From Candidatus Leptofilum proximum (GTDB lineage: Bacteria; Chloroflexota; Anaerolineae; Promineifilales; Promineifilaceae), in NCBI GenBank assembly GCA_016710325.1, contig JADJXK010000002.1, forward strand, positions 186,001 to 250,000: a DNA stretch of 64,000 nt, written 5' to 3'. Both the position numbers and the translations under genes were made by a program. Shown piece by piece: positions 33,696-41,931 of this stretch. How positions within the stretch are numbered: the stretch's first letter is position 1; every line of letters starts with the position of its first letter. The notes under the pieces were generated by a model. It was not told the DNA's origin, made no database searches, and saw nothing but the letters and a program-made list of their open reading frames with translations.

Positions 33696-35294
33696 CTAAC
33701 TGCCTGCTTGATTAGAGTAGTCCAGCCCCAACATTTCGGCCCCTTCGGAAACGCTGCCCTTGTGTGTGGTCTGGTTGAACGTGACCATCTTTTTGGTTAA
33801 CCAGGCAATGAGCGGCTTGAGCGGTGAGTGGATGAGCCGCATCTTAAGTGCCCCTTCCCAGTAATACTTAAAATATTGGTTGCGCCAGCGCCAGCGGAGG
33901 AGTTGGTAGTACGGCCGTAACAACCAATGTCCCTGTGAGCGTCCCACAAACAAAATATCGTTGATGTTGCACATCACCTGGGCTTCGGCGTCGCTGATCC
34001 AGGGGGTGTTGCCCCGGTTCAGATCCATGTCGCACCAACCTTCCTGGTTGGCGGGCGGCACGTAGCCCATCTCCAGGGCTTTAGGCCAGAGCGGCGTGCC
34101 GGGGTACGGCATGTAGACGCACACCGAGCAGCGCACCTTGTCGCTCATGGCGGCCAGGGTTTCGATGGCGGCAAACGTTTCTTTGGTTTCGTGGGGCTGC
34201 TCTTCCGGCATGCCCACAATAAACGAGCAGTTGGCCTCGATGTGCGGCGCGACTTTTACCAGGTTGCCAATGCCCCAGAGGATTTGCGCCGCGTCCTGGT
34301 CTTTGGTCATGCGGTCCAGCACTTCTTGTGAGGCCGATTCCACGCCAATGTTGACCCACTGGCAGCCGGTGTCGTTCATCCACTGCACAAACTCGGGCTT
34401 GAGCAGCTGCACCCGCACCTGGCCGCTCCAGGGCATGCCGATTTTTTCTACCAGCCGCTGCATGGGTTTGATCCGGCCGAATAAATAATCATCAGCATAA
34501 TCAATCGCATCGACCTGATAATTGTCCTTCAGCCACTGAATTTGATTGATGATGAACTCGTCGGAATGCTGCCGCCAGGTGCGCTTCATCACCACTTCGT
34601 TGTAACAAAAGCCGCAGCGGAAGGGGCAGCCGCGCGAAATGTAGACGGGAATGGCTCGCCGGTATGGTCCGCTGGGAATGAGATAGGCCGCCACGTCGGC
34701 CAGCAAATCCCAGCGGGGATAAAATTTATCAAGGTCCTGGATGAACGGCCGTTCCCGGTGGAACATGGGAAAGCCATCTTCGGCACGCTTGTAGGCCAGC
34801 CCCGGCACGGTGGACCAATCGCGCGGCGGTATGCGGCCGGCCAGCAGCAGGGCAAATTCCTGCGCCGTCTCTTCCCCCTCGTTGACGATAACAAAATCGA
34901 CGTACGCTTCTTTCAGCACCTCCATCGGCATGATGGTGGCGTGCACGCCGCCCCACACCACGGGAATGCCCAGTTTGTGCACCCGTTTTGACGCATCAAT
35001 CGTTGGCCTCAGCTGCGGCCCGGTAATGGTGCTGAAGCCGACGAAGAGCGGCCGTTCCGCCGCCACCTGCGCCACGAACTCTTCAAGATATTCGGCCGTT
35101 TCGTGAAAAATGCGGCAGGTAAAGCCCACCTGCTCCAGTGCATCCGCCACGTACATGATGCCAAACGGTGGGTACATGTCGCGGTGGTTGCGAAAGTTGA
35201 TGAGAAAGATGGTGCTGCTGGCGTCGGAGGGCTGCTGCGGCAAGGAATCAGGGGAAACTTGAACGTCACTTAAGGTCAACAGGGGGTGGGCCAT
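33696..35294 (-). CDS. B12-binding-domain radical SAM protein
   Basis: 532 residues. The N-terminal 150 residues are a Rossmann-like B12-binding domain (IFLINFRNHRDMYPPFGIMY, then GFSTITGPQLRP and VVWGGVHATIMP), followed by the radical SAM barrel with ISRGCPFRCGFCYNE (CxxxCxxC, about residue 215-225) that binds the 4Fe-4S cluster. GVESASQEVLDRM and IVGMPEEQPHETKET are barrel motifs of the same class. Such enzymes methylate unactivated carbons or rearrange lipids and pigments. The substrate is not predictable. Monocistronic, minus. Confidence 0.9.
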   Translation of the reverse strand: MAHPLLTLSDVQVSPDSLPQQPSDASSTIFLINFRNHRDMYPPFGIMYVADALEQVGFTCRIFHETAEYLEEFVAQVAAERPLFVGFSTITGPQLRPTIDASKRVHKLGIPVVWGGVHATIMPMEVLKEAYVDFVIVNEGEETAQEFALLLAGRIPPRDWSTVPGLAYKRAEDGFPMFHRERPFIQDLDKFYPRWDLLADVAAYLIPSGPYRRAIPVYISRGCPFRCGFCYNEVVMKRTWRQHSDEFIINQIQWLKDNYQVDAIDYADDYLFGRIKPMQRLVEKIGMPWSGQVRVQLLKPEFVQWMNDTGCQWVNIGVESASQEVLDRMTKDQDAAQILWGIGNLVKVAPHIEANCSFIVGMPEEQPHETKETFAAIETLAAMSDKVRCSVCVYMPYPGTPLWPKALEMGYVPPANQEGWCDMDLNRGNTPWISDAEAQVMCNINDILFVGRSQGHWLLRPYYQLLRWRWRNQYFKYYWEGALKMRLIHSPLKPLIAWLTKKMVTFNQTTHKGSVSEGAEMLGLDYSNQAGS

Positions 35295-35420
35295 TCGGTT
35301 TTTCCTCTTCCAAAGAAATTGCTGAATCTGTTTCTATCTTACTCAATTTCGGCGAAAGCGCACTTACTTCGCCTTTGCTGAATAGATACGGTGGGAAACG
35401 GCCGTTGGTTTGCTTGTCGC

Positions 35421-35768
35421 TTAATCCAGCCCGATTGGCCCCATCGCCAGCCAGCTGATCATCTGGCGCAGCGCTTCGTAGGCTGCCAGACGGGCCTCGT
35501 TTGTCCCCGCGTTTTCGGCCTTATGGATGTGATCCTGCATTTGCCGCAGCGCGTACGGCGTCATCGCCAGAACGGCGTCGGAGCCGGATGCGGTGTATTT
35601 CACCAGGATGTAGCGGATGAGCGCCGGAACGGCAACGCCGGTGTCCTTGCTCAAATTTTCCAGTGTCGGCAGCGGATCCGCCACGCTGTACAGTGCCACC
35701 TCTTCCTTAAAATTGGCATGCGGATCATCCGCTGCCCAAGAATCTTCATATGGTTTTAGTTCGATCAT
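35421..35768 (-). CDS. Small conserved protein, DUF6027-like
   Basis: 115 residues from ATG 35768 (MIELKPYEDSWAADDPHANF); an in-frame start 18 nt earlier is also possible. Predicted all-helical: VALYSVADPLPTLENLSKDTG, in one run, and VPALIRYILVKYTASGSD resemble a small DNA-binding or tetramerising helical domain seen in an actinobacterial DUF that I recall as DUF6027; treat the name with caution. Basic and acidic residues are mixed, no signal peptide. It stands alone between the radical SAM gene and the ABC exporter. Confidence 0.55.
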   Translation of the reverse strand: MIELKPYEDSWAADDPHANFKEEVALYSVADPLPTLENLSKDTGVAVPALIRYILVKYTASGSDAVLAMTPYALRQMQDHIHKAENAGTNEARLAAYEALRQMISWLAMGPIGLD

Positions 35769-35853
35769 GATTTTTATGATTGGCACTGAGAAACACTGGT
35801 TTACACAGATTGAAATAAAAAATCAGCGTTTATCTGCGTTCATCAGCGTCCCA

Positions 35854-36654
35854 TTAATAATGCGCCAGTTCGCCAGTTTGTTTTAAATGGCGAATGGCGT
35901 AACGCAGGGCAAAAAAGGAGAGGGGGAGGAGTACGGCCGTAAATCCCGCCAACACCAGCAAATCACCCGCAACCTCAGGCACCGTCTGCCCGCGCATCAG
36001 CGCCCCGCGCAGGGCACGCAGTGCATAGGTGAACGGCAGCGTATAGCTGATGACCCGCAGCCAGCCCGGCAGCAGCTCCACGGGGAAAAATACCCCGCTG
36101 AACACATAAGCCACCGAGTTGATAAACCAGTTCATCGGGTCGCCCCGCTTAAACACAATCACAAATGCAGCCGAAAAGATGCCGTAGCTTACCAGGCTGG
36201 ACAACGAAACGAGCAGGACGATGACGGCCGTTCCCCAATTCGCCTGTGAAAAGTCAGCGCCAACGGCCGTACCCACCCCCAACTGAAGCAGCACCAGCAG
36301 CACCCCCTCCAGCAGCATCCACGACGACGGCCCCAGCAGCGCCAGCGTTACCGGCGTGGCCGTCACCAGCAGCGGCTCGATGGTGCCTTGCAGCATCTCC
36401 TCACGCAGATTAGCGGAAAAGGCGTGGCTGCTCAGCTCTAAAAATTTGGAAAACGCCCCGCCGATAATCAAAAACGTGAAATACGTGCCGCCCGCCACCT
36501 GGCCCGAACCGGATCGCTGCAAAAGCTGGTCCAGAAAGTAAAAGAGCAGCACCGAAATAATTATTCCCAGGTAGCGGGTGACAAAGTTCAGCTTGTAGGC
36601 CCATGCCAGGCGGAAGTTGTGAGCAATAAGAGCAAGTAGTTTGGCTGCGGTCAT
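35854..36654 (-). CDS. ABC-2 type transporter permease
   Basis: 266 residues from ATG 36654 (MTAAKLLALIAHNFRLAWAY); frames extending upstream run through an inverted repeat and are rejected. Six membrane segments in ABC-2 arrangement. The region LREEMLQGTIEPLLVTATPV is the conserved ABC-2 cytoplasmic loop contacting the ATPase, and FSGVFFPVELLPGWLRVISY is the family signature near the fifth helix. It forms the membrane part of an exporter with the ATPase encoded 40 nt upstream. Substrate unknown; lipids, polysaccharide or drugs are typical. Confidence 0.88.
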   Translation of the reverse strand: MTAAKLLALIAHNFRLAWAYKLNFVTRYLGIIISVLLFYFLDQLLQRSGSGQVAGGTYFTFLIIGGAFSKFLELSSHAFSANLREEMLQGTIEPLLVTATPVTLALLGPSSWMLLEGVLLVLLQLGVGTAVGADFSQANWGTAVIVLLVSLSSLVSYGIFSAAFVIVFKRGDPMNWFINSVAYVFSGVFFPVELLPGWLRVISYTLPFTYALRALRGALMRGQTVPEVAGDLLVLAGFTAVLLPLSFFALRYAIRHLKQTGELAHY

Positions 36655-36665
36655 ATTTTTGATGA

Positions 36666-36733
36666 ACCGCAAAGAACGCGAAGGACGCAAAGGTTTAATT
36701 GTTTTTCTTTGCGCTCTCTGCGTCCTTTGCGGT
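36666..36733. repeat. Inverted repeat, ACCGCAAAG family; encodes the ABC ATPase tail
   Basis: ACCGCAAAG (36666-36674) and CTTTGCGGT (36725-36733) frame an imperfect hairpin. The ATPase gene reads into it, so its last 12 residues (EFTAKDAESAKKNN) and its stop codon come from the repeat. Confidence 0.8.
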
Positions 36734-37699
36734 GAACTCTCCTCCACTAAAGTGGGCCACAATGCGGCGCAGGGACTCGTCGTCGGCGCGGTGATAGCTT
36801 TCTAGACGGCCGTTCCCCCTCTCGATCACCGCCAGCACGGCAAACCAAACACGCTCATCGGCCAGGGCCACGTCGAACGTAGTTTGCGTCATTCCACGCG
36901 AAATTTCCGAGACGGATTCCACGCCGTCCAGCGCCTGCCAATGTTGGGCCAGCTGGTCGGGGTTGCCTTCCACCACCAGGCGGAACAGGGCACGGCGCGG
37001 CAGCAGCGCGCCAAGTTCGGCCGGTGTGCCCGCGGCCTGCACCGTGCCATTCGCCAAAATAAGCACCCGGTCACAAAAGTTTTCCATCTCGTACAGCTCG
37101 TGGCTGATAAACACCACCGTTTTACCCTGCCGGTTTACCAACTCGTCCCGGATAAGCGCCTTCACAAAGTCGCTGGTTTGCACGTCCATGCTCTTGGTGG
37201 GCTCGTCCAAAAACAGCACTGGCGGGTCGTGGATGAGGGCGCGGGCCATGTTGAGCCGCTGTTTCTGCCCGGTAGAAAGCGACTGCGTGGCGGCGTCTGC
37301 TTTTTGTTCGAGGTCAAATAATTCCAAAACTTCAGCAATACGTCTGGGAATGTGTGTTCGGGGAATGTTTTGCATGGCGGCATAAAACTGCAAGTTCTGG
37401 CGGGTGGTTAGACGGCCGTAAAAAGACCGTTCATCTGCCGTCACCAGCCCCACCGAGGCCCGCACCTGCATTTCCTGCTGCACCACGTCGAAGCCGTTGA
37501 CAACGGCCGTTCCCCGCGTGGGCGCCAGCAAAGTGGTCAACATACGCACCAGGGTGCTCTTGCCCGCACCATTGGGACCAAACAGGCCAAACAGTTCGCC
37601 TTGTTTCACGGAGAAGGTGATGTTGGTAACGGCCGTTACCGTCTTGCCCCGGTTCTGGTATGTCTTGCTTAAGTTGGCGACTTTAATGATTTCGCTCAT
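36695..37699 (-). CDS. ABC transporter ATP-binding protein (ABC-2 exporter)
   Basis: 334 residues from ATG 37699 (MSEIIKVANLSKTY). Walker A is GPNGAGKST (about 42), Q-loop in VGLVTADERS, signature SLSTGQKQRL (usual LSGGQ changed to LSTGQ), Walker B VLFLDEPTKSMD and the H-loop ISHELYEME. A C-terminal domain of about 100 residues follows, ending in residues supplied by the repeat. It powers the permease encoded next. The gene start overlaps the end of the nucleotidyltransferase gene by 17 nt, suggesting a three-gene transcript. Confidence 0.9.
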   Translation of the reverse strand: MSEIIKVANLSKTYQNRGKTVTAVTNITFSVKQGELFGLFGPNGAGKSTLVRMLTTLLAPTRGTAVVNGFDVVQQEMQVRASVGLVTADERSFYGRLTTRQNLQFYAAMQNIPRTHIPRRIAEVLELFDLEQKADAATQSLSTGQKQRLNMARALIHDPPVLFLDEPTKSMDVQTSDFVKALIRDELVNRQGKTVVFISHELYEMENFCDRVLILANGTVQAAGTPAELGALLPRRALFRLVVEGNPDQLAQHWQALDGVESVSEISRGMTQTTFDVALADERVWFAVLAVIERGNGRLESYHRADDESLRRIVAHFSGGEFTAKDAESAKKNN

Positions 37700-38909
37700 T
37701 TTTTTTACCGCGGTAAAATTTTCCAACCATGTGTTGCACCCGATCTAGATTAATCAACAAATACCCCAGCGGCCAAAACGGCGTCTCGACCAATTTGGGG
37801 TAGCGCTTGGCCAGGTTGTAGCGGCGGGGGAAAACGGAGCGCAGCCAGAAGCGTGCCACATCCAGCCGTGAGCGGGCCAGCCGCCGGGCAATCTCCAGGC
37901 CAAGTCCCGAGCGGTTGGTTGGGTTTGCTTCAGACGTGTCGGCCAGCTCGGTTTGGGCCAGCCAGTCGAGCAGAGCAGGGGGACAATTTTCGCGTAACGA
38001 ATAGAGCATATCACCGGGAATGGCCAGTGGGGTGTATTTGCCCACAAAGGCCAGGGCGGGATAAATGAATCGCGCCGAACTAGGCCGCATCAGCTGGCCA
38101 AATTTTTGCCAGTCGGCAGGCTGCATGTAAGCACACAGCTGGCGGATGTCGTTGATGTGCATCAGACGGCCGCGTTGGATGAGCCAATCGCTGGTGGTGT
38201 GGGCACAGACGTGCAGCAGCAGGGCGGCGGGATTGGGGATGCGGGCCGTGGTGCCTTGCCAGTACGGCCGTTCCTCACTTTCCGCCCACATCACCTCAGC
38301 CAGCTCATAACCTATGCCCGCATACTCCTCGCGCAGCGCGAAGTGAATTTCCACTGGCTGCACGTTGTCCGGTGCCCAAATGTTGGCTTGACGCTCACCG
38401 CGCAGGTACACCTCGTCCTCGGCGGAGCGAGAGTAGTAGTGGAAGCCCAACTGTTTGAGCATGATTTCGCGGCTGGCGGCCATGTCTTGGGGATGGATCA
38501 GTAAATCCAGGTCGGCCAGGGGGCGCTGCAGCGGGTCTGGATAAAGAAATGGCGCGAGCACGGCCCCTTTCAGCAAAACGGTTTGGATGCCTGCCTGGCG
38601 GAACGCGGCCATAATTTCAGTGCAGGCGTCCAGCATACAGCGGCTGCGGGCCCGGCTGGCGGTGTTGAGGGTTTGCAGACGGCCGTTTACTTCTTCTGGT
38701 AGCGTTATGCCTGCCTCGTATACCCGAACCGCCAGCCAGGGCAGGGCATTTTGCCAATACACCACCCATTCGGCGGCTTCCCATTCGGCTGTGGTCCAGT
38801 GGGAGACGGCCGTATCATCCACCGAACCGGGCAGCCAGCGGGCCAGCGTGTTGGTGACGCGGGCTAAATTTTCCTGGGGAAGATTGGGACGCAAGGTATA
38901 ATCTTTCAT
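37683..38909 (-). CDS. PF14907-type nucleotidyltransferase (copy 1)
   Basis: 408 residues. The core has VLLKGAVLAPFLYPDPLQRP followed by LADLDLLIHP, the KG...RPxxDxDLL pattern of the uncharacterised NTP_transf_5 family (Pol-beta-like fold with the two metal-binding Asp in DLD). The rest is helical. Two more copies are at 43941 and 45704. In other bacteria this family occurs in lasso-peptide and related gene clusters. Here it heads the ABC-exporter operon (overlap 17 nt with the ATPase gene), so it may tailor what is exported. A TATACT -10 box ends 11 nt before its ATG. Confidence 0.8.
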   Translation of the reverse strand: MKDYTLRPNLPQENLARVTNTLARWLPGSVDDTAVSHWTTAEWEAAEWVVYWQNALPWLAVRVYEAGITLPEEVNGRLQTLNTASRARSRCMLDACTEIMAAFRQAGIQTVLLKGAVLAPFLYPDPLQRPLADLDLLIHPQDMAASREIMLKQLGFHYYSRSAEDEVYLRGERQANIWAPDNVQPVEIHFALREEYAGIGYELAEVMWAESEERPYWQGTTARIPNPAALLLHVCAHTTSDWLIQRGRLMHINDIRQLCAYMQPADWQKFGQLMRPSSARFIYPALAFVGKYTPLAIPGDMLYSLRENCPPALLDWLAQTELADTSEANPTNRSGLGLEIARRLARSRLDVARFWLRSVFPRRYNLAKRYPKLVETPFWPLGYLLINLDRVQHMVGKFYRGKKNERNH

Positions 38910-38919
38910 GCCGAGTGTG

Positions 38920-38927
38920 AGTATAGT
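38920..38927. promoter_or_regulatory. Overlapping divergent -10 boxes
   Basis: AGTATAGT gives TATAGT on the plus strand (38922-38927), 7 nt before ATG 38935, and TATACT on the minus strand (38925-38920), about 10 nt before ATG 38909. Similar AGTATA elements occur between divergent genes at 17252 and 45663. Confidence 0.55.
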
Positions 38928-38934
38928 AAACCAG

Positions 38935-40842
38935 ATGAATAATTCAAAGAACCAGCCCTATTATTCGGCCGTTTTCGTTGCCGCCCTCCTGCTCCTGAGC
39001 GGGCTGGTCTTTCTGCTGTCCTGGCATGGCCTCATTTACGGCGCCGGTTCCGACCCGCGCTACACGCTCATCGTCTCCCAATCCATCCTGGAAAACGGCA
39101 CCATTGCCCTGGACGCCTACGCCGACGATGAAATCTGGGGTGAACCGGCCAACTTTGCGGAGAACTTTAATATCATTGAGCGGAACGGCCGTACCTACAA
39201 CTACTTTCCCGCCGGTCCCTCGGTGCTTTCTGTGCCGTCTGTGGCCGTTGCCCGGCTGGCGGGCTGGGACATGCGCCTTGCCGCCGACAACATTTATGCC
39301 CAGCGGCTGCTCTCCTCACTGTCGCTGGTGGCGCTGCTCTGGCTGATGGCCGGGATTGCCCGCTGTTTTTTGCCCTGGCGGTCGGCCTGGGTTGTGACGG
39401 CCGTTTCCCTCCTGGGCAGCACGCTCATCAGCACCATGGGCACGGCATTGTGGAGCATCAACTTTTCTGTGCTGGCCATCGCCGCCGCCCTCCTGCTGCT
39501 GGTGCGGCGCGAGACAGGGCTGTCTGAGTCGATCCATCCGGTCTGGCTGGGGCTGCTGCTTTTTCTGGCCTACTTTTCGCGCGCCGCCGCGGCAGCCTTT
39601 ATCGTGCCGCTGTTTGTCTACCTGGCCTACAGTCTCAGGCAATCTGGCAAATGGTTCGACTTCGCTCACCTCAAGCCTGCGAAATCTTTGATTTTTTCTT
39701 CACGCGGTCGAGAACTGGTTGGAACGGCCGTCACCGCCGCCATGCTTCTCCTCCTCTTTTTGCTCTGGTCGAAGTGGGAATTTGGCAGCTGGCTGCCGAT
39801 TTACTACAGCACGGCCCGGCTGGGTGTGGATCGCGGGCCGGTGTGGGTGGCCGTGCTGGGCGTCTTGTTTAGCTCGGGGCGGGGGCTGTTTGTGTATACG
39901 CCCACGGCCGTTCTGCTGCTGCTGGTTGGCCCTGGGCTGTGGCGGCAGCCGCTGGCCTGGCTGTGCGCCGGTTGGATTGGCCTGCACCTGCTGGTGCTGC
40001 TGCGCGGCACGATCTGGTGGGGCGGCGACACCTTCGGCCCGCGCATTCTCACCGAGCTGATGCTGGCCCTGTTCTTGCTGTCGCTGCTGGCGTGGCAGCA
40101 AATTCGGCAGGAACGGGCCAGCGTACGGCAGCGATTTGCCTTCGCTTACCTGGTTTTAGGGCTGATCGGTATCTGGCTGCACAGCTATCAAGGGTTGTAC
40201 AACTACAGCACGGCGTTGTGGAACGCCGTCGCCAGCCACCAGCCGGTGCCGCCGTACACCTCCGCGCTGGGCGATTTGTTTAGCTGGCAGTACCCGCAGT
40301 TTGCCGCCAGCAGCGCCAGCCTGTGCCAGCTGACAGCGCAGCGCACCCGGCAAATCGTGGCGGAGGCGGCGGTGTTACGGCCGTACATCTTCGGTGAACC
40401 AATCCGCTATGGCCCAGAAACGGCCGTCTCCCTCCGCAGCATTCCCCAAGCCAACAGCAGCCCTGCCGCCCTCATCGGCTGGGCGCCCATCGACAACGAC
40501 CGCGCCCGTGATCGGGAGCTGTTTTGTGAGGAAGCGGCCGTTTTGTTCCAGTTGGGCGACGTGCCGCCAGGCGCATACGAGTTGCAGCTAACTTCAGCGG
40601 CGTTTGGCAGGCAGCGGGTGCAAATCTGGCTAAACGATGTGTTGGTGGGGGAGACTATTTTTGTGCAGCAGCCGGGTTTGGTGGTGGAAACGGCCGTTCT
40701 ACCCCTCAACGCCACTCACTTCTTGCCCAACCAACTGAACGAGCTAAACCTCGTTCTCCCCGATGCTTATCCGTTCAGCTACAAAGATCCCTCCCGGATG
40801 AGCCTGGCGATTGAAGCCATTGTTTTTTTGAGTGAACAGTAA
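38935..40842 (+). CDS. Polytopic membrane protein, GT-C-like, with C-terminal beta domain
   Basis: 635 residues from ATG 38935. About eleven membrane helices (1-430), then a beta-rich extracytoplasmic domain with VPPGAYELQLTSAAFGRQRV and LNDVLVGETIFV. The first loop has GAGSDPRYTLIVSQSILENG, typical of Chloroflexota GT-C-like proteins. Probably a glycan-modifying membrane enzyme (inference). At 39678-39692 it contains TGCGAAATCTTTGAT in frame, identical to an arm of the intergenic repeat at 58397-58457, so a repeat fragment codes for AKSLIF. An alternative ATG at 38908 shares CATG with the divergent gene start. Confidence 0.7.
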   Translation: MNNSKNQPYYSAVFVAALLLLSGLVFLLSWHGLIYGAGSDPRYTLIVSQSILENGTIALDAYADDEIWGEPANFAENFNIIERNGRTYNYFPAGPSVLSVPSVAVARLAGWDMRLAADNIYAQRLLSSLSLVALLWLMAGIARCFLPWRSAWVVTAVSLLGSTLISTMGTALWSINFSVLAIAAALLLLVRRETGLSESIHPVWLGLLLFLAYFSRAAAAAFIVPLFVYLAYSLRQSGKWFDFAHLKPAKSLIFSSRGRELVGTAVTAAMLLLLFLLWSKWEFGSWLPIYYSTARLGVDRGPVWVAVLGVLFSSGRGLFVYTPTAVLLLLVGPGLWRQPLAWLCAGWIGLHLLVLLRGTIWWGGDTFGPRILTELMLALFLLSLLAWQQIRQERASVRQRFAFAYLVLGLIGIWLHSYQGLYNYSTALWNAVASHQPVPPYTSALGDLFSWQYPQFAASSASLCQLTAQRTRQIVAEAAVLRPYIFGEPIRYGPETAVSLRSIPQANSSPAALIGWAPIDNDRARDRELFCEEAAVLFQLGDVPPGAYELQLTSAAFGRQRVQIWLNDVLVGETIFVQQPGLVVETAVLPLNATHFLPNQLNELNLVLPDAYPFSYKDPSRMSLAIEAIVFLSEQ

Positions 40843-40877
40843 AAAGTGACGGGAACGGAGTAACGCACGTTTTCTCA

Positions 40878-41016
40878 TTGACTGACAGATTTTATCTTTT
40901 TCACTAATGACTACAACGAATTGGAGTAAACAACGAATTTTTTTCCTCTGGCAGAATTCATTCGTTAATTACTAAAATTCGTTGTAGTCTCCCCAAAAAT
41001 AAGATTTTTCAGTCAA
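40878..41016. repeat. Nested inverted repeat between convergent genes
   Basis: Inner 13-bp stem ACTACAACGAATT (40910-40922)/AATTCGTTGTAGT (40976-40988), outer TTGACTGA (40878-40885)/TCAGTCAA (41009-41016). The SUMF1-like gene stop lies in the outer arm. Probably a transcription end for both strands. Confidence 0.8.
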
Positions 41017-41864
41017 TCAATTTCTGGTGCCTCCCGGACTAATATGCGAAACCCCGTTCCCTGTGCGTGATAGTCGCGGCTGGGGATGGTAACGCTGCAC
41101 GCACTGCGCACGTTGCAGGCTGCGTGGTGAATGGTGTAGCCCCACGACCCGCCCTTCACCACGTGAAAATCGGGCAGGTCAGGGTGGTACACGCTGCTGG
41201 TCCATTCCCAAATATTGCCGCTCATGTCCACGCAGCCGTAGGGCGACACATTTTGCGGTATCGCACCGACCGGCAGCGGGTAGCCGTTACGCCAATACCA
41301 GCCCGCCCGGGCCCACGCGCGCCGCGGCTTAACCAGCAAGCTAAAGAGGTAGCTGGCGGGCTTCACCGGAAACGTCGCCTGCCACTGGATTTCGGGCCGT
41401 GGTTTTTGGTTGCCCCAGGGGTAGAAACGGCCGTCCGTCCCCCGCGCCGCCTTTTCCCACTCAAACTCGGTCGGCAAGGTGATTGCCACGCCAAGCTTTG
41501 CGGACAGCCACTTGCAGTACAGGTACGCCTCCGCCTGTGTCACATCCACGATGGGAAAGTCATCGTGCCCCTCGGGATATTGGTCAACAGGTGCATACGC
41601 CCGTAAAAACGTGCCGCGCCAGCCGCGCACCACGGCATACCAACTGCCAGCCCAATCGTGCCCCGTCTCGTGCAAAAATTCGCGCCACTGCCGGTAGGTG
41701 ACAGGAAATTCTGCCAACCAAAACTCCGGCAGTTCTATCGTTTGCTGCGGCTTCAACGGCGGGCATTGTTCCAGTCGCTCGTAACATACCTCTGGACCAT
41801 ACACAAACGGCCCGGCGGGAATGTGGCAAAAGCGCGTGGCAGCGGCGGAGGTGGGCGGAGGCAT
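41013..41864 (-). CDS. SUMF1/formylglycine-generating-enzyme-fold protein
   Basis: 283 residues. Family blocks in order: FCHIPAGPFVYG, WLAEFPVTYRQWREF, PIVDVTQAEAYLYCKWL, LPTEFEWEKAARGTDGRFYPWGN, CVDMSGNIWEWTSS, VVKGGSW and GTGFRI. The FGE active-site Cys pair is not clearly kept (ACNVRSACSVTIPSRD has a different spacing), so it is more likely one of the SUMF1-fold oxygenase or binding proteins used in natural-product clusters than a true sulfatase activator. It is the last gene of the minus operon led by the small peptide genes; the repeat at 41866-41931 ends 1 nt before its ATG. Confidence 0.85.
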   Translation of the reverse strand: MPPPTSAAATRFCHIPAGPFVYGPEVCYERLEQCPPLKPQQTIELPEFWLAEFPVTYRQWREFLHETGHDWAGSWYAVVRGWRGTFLRAYAPVDQYPEGHDDFPIVDVTQAEAYLYCKWLSAKLGVAITLPTEFEWEKAARGTDGRFYPWGNQKPRPEIQWQATFPVKPASYLFSLLVKPRRAWARAGWYWRNGYPLPVGAIPQNVSPYGCVDMSGNIWEWTSSVYHPDLPDFHVVKGGSWGYTIHHAACNVRSACSVTIPSRDYHAQGTGFRILVREAPEID

Positions 41865-41865
41865 G

Positions 41866-41931
41866 GGAGATTAGAGAGTGGAGATTGGAGATTGAGAGCA
41901 AGCAATCTCCAATCTCTAATCTCCACTCTCC
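41866..41931. repeat. Inverted repeat, GGAGATTAG family (copy 1)
   Basis: GGAGATTAGAG...GGAGATTG with its near-perfect complement. It supplies the TAG stop codon (41918-41916) of the DUF5693-like gene, whose last residues QKESGD read into it. Copies 2 and 3 are at 43905-43957 and 61726-61772. Confidence 0.85.
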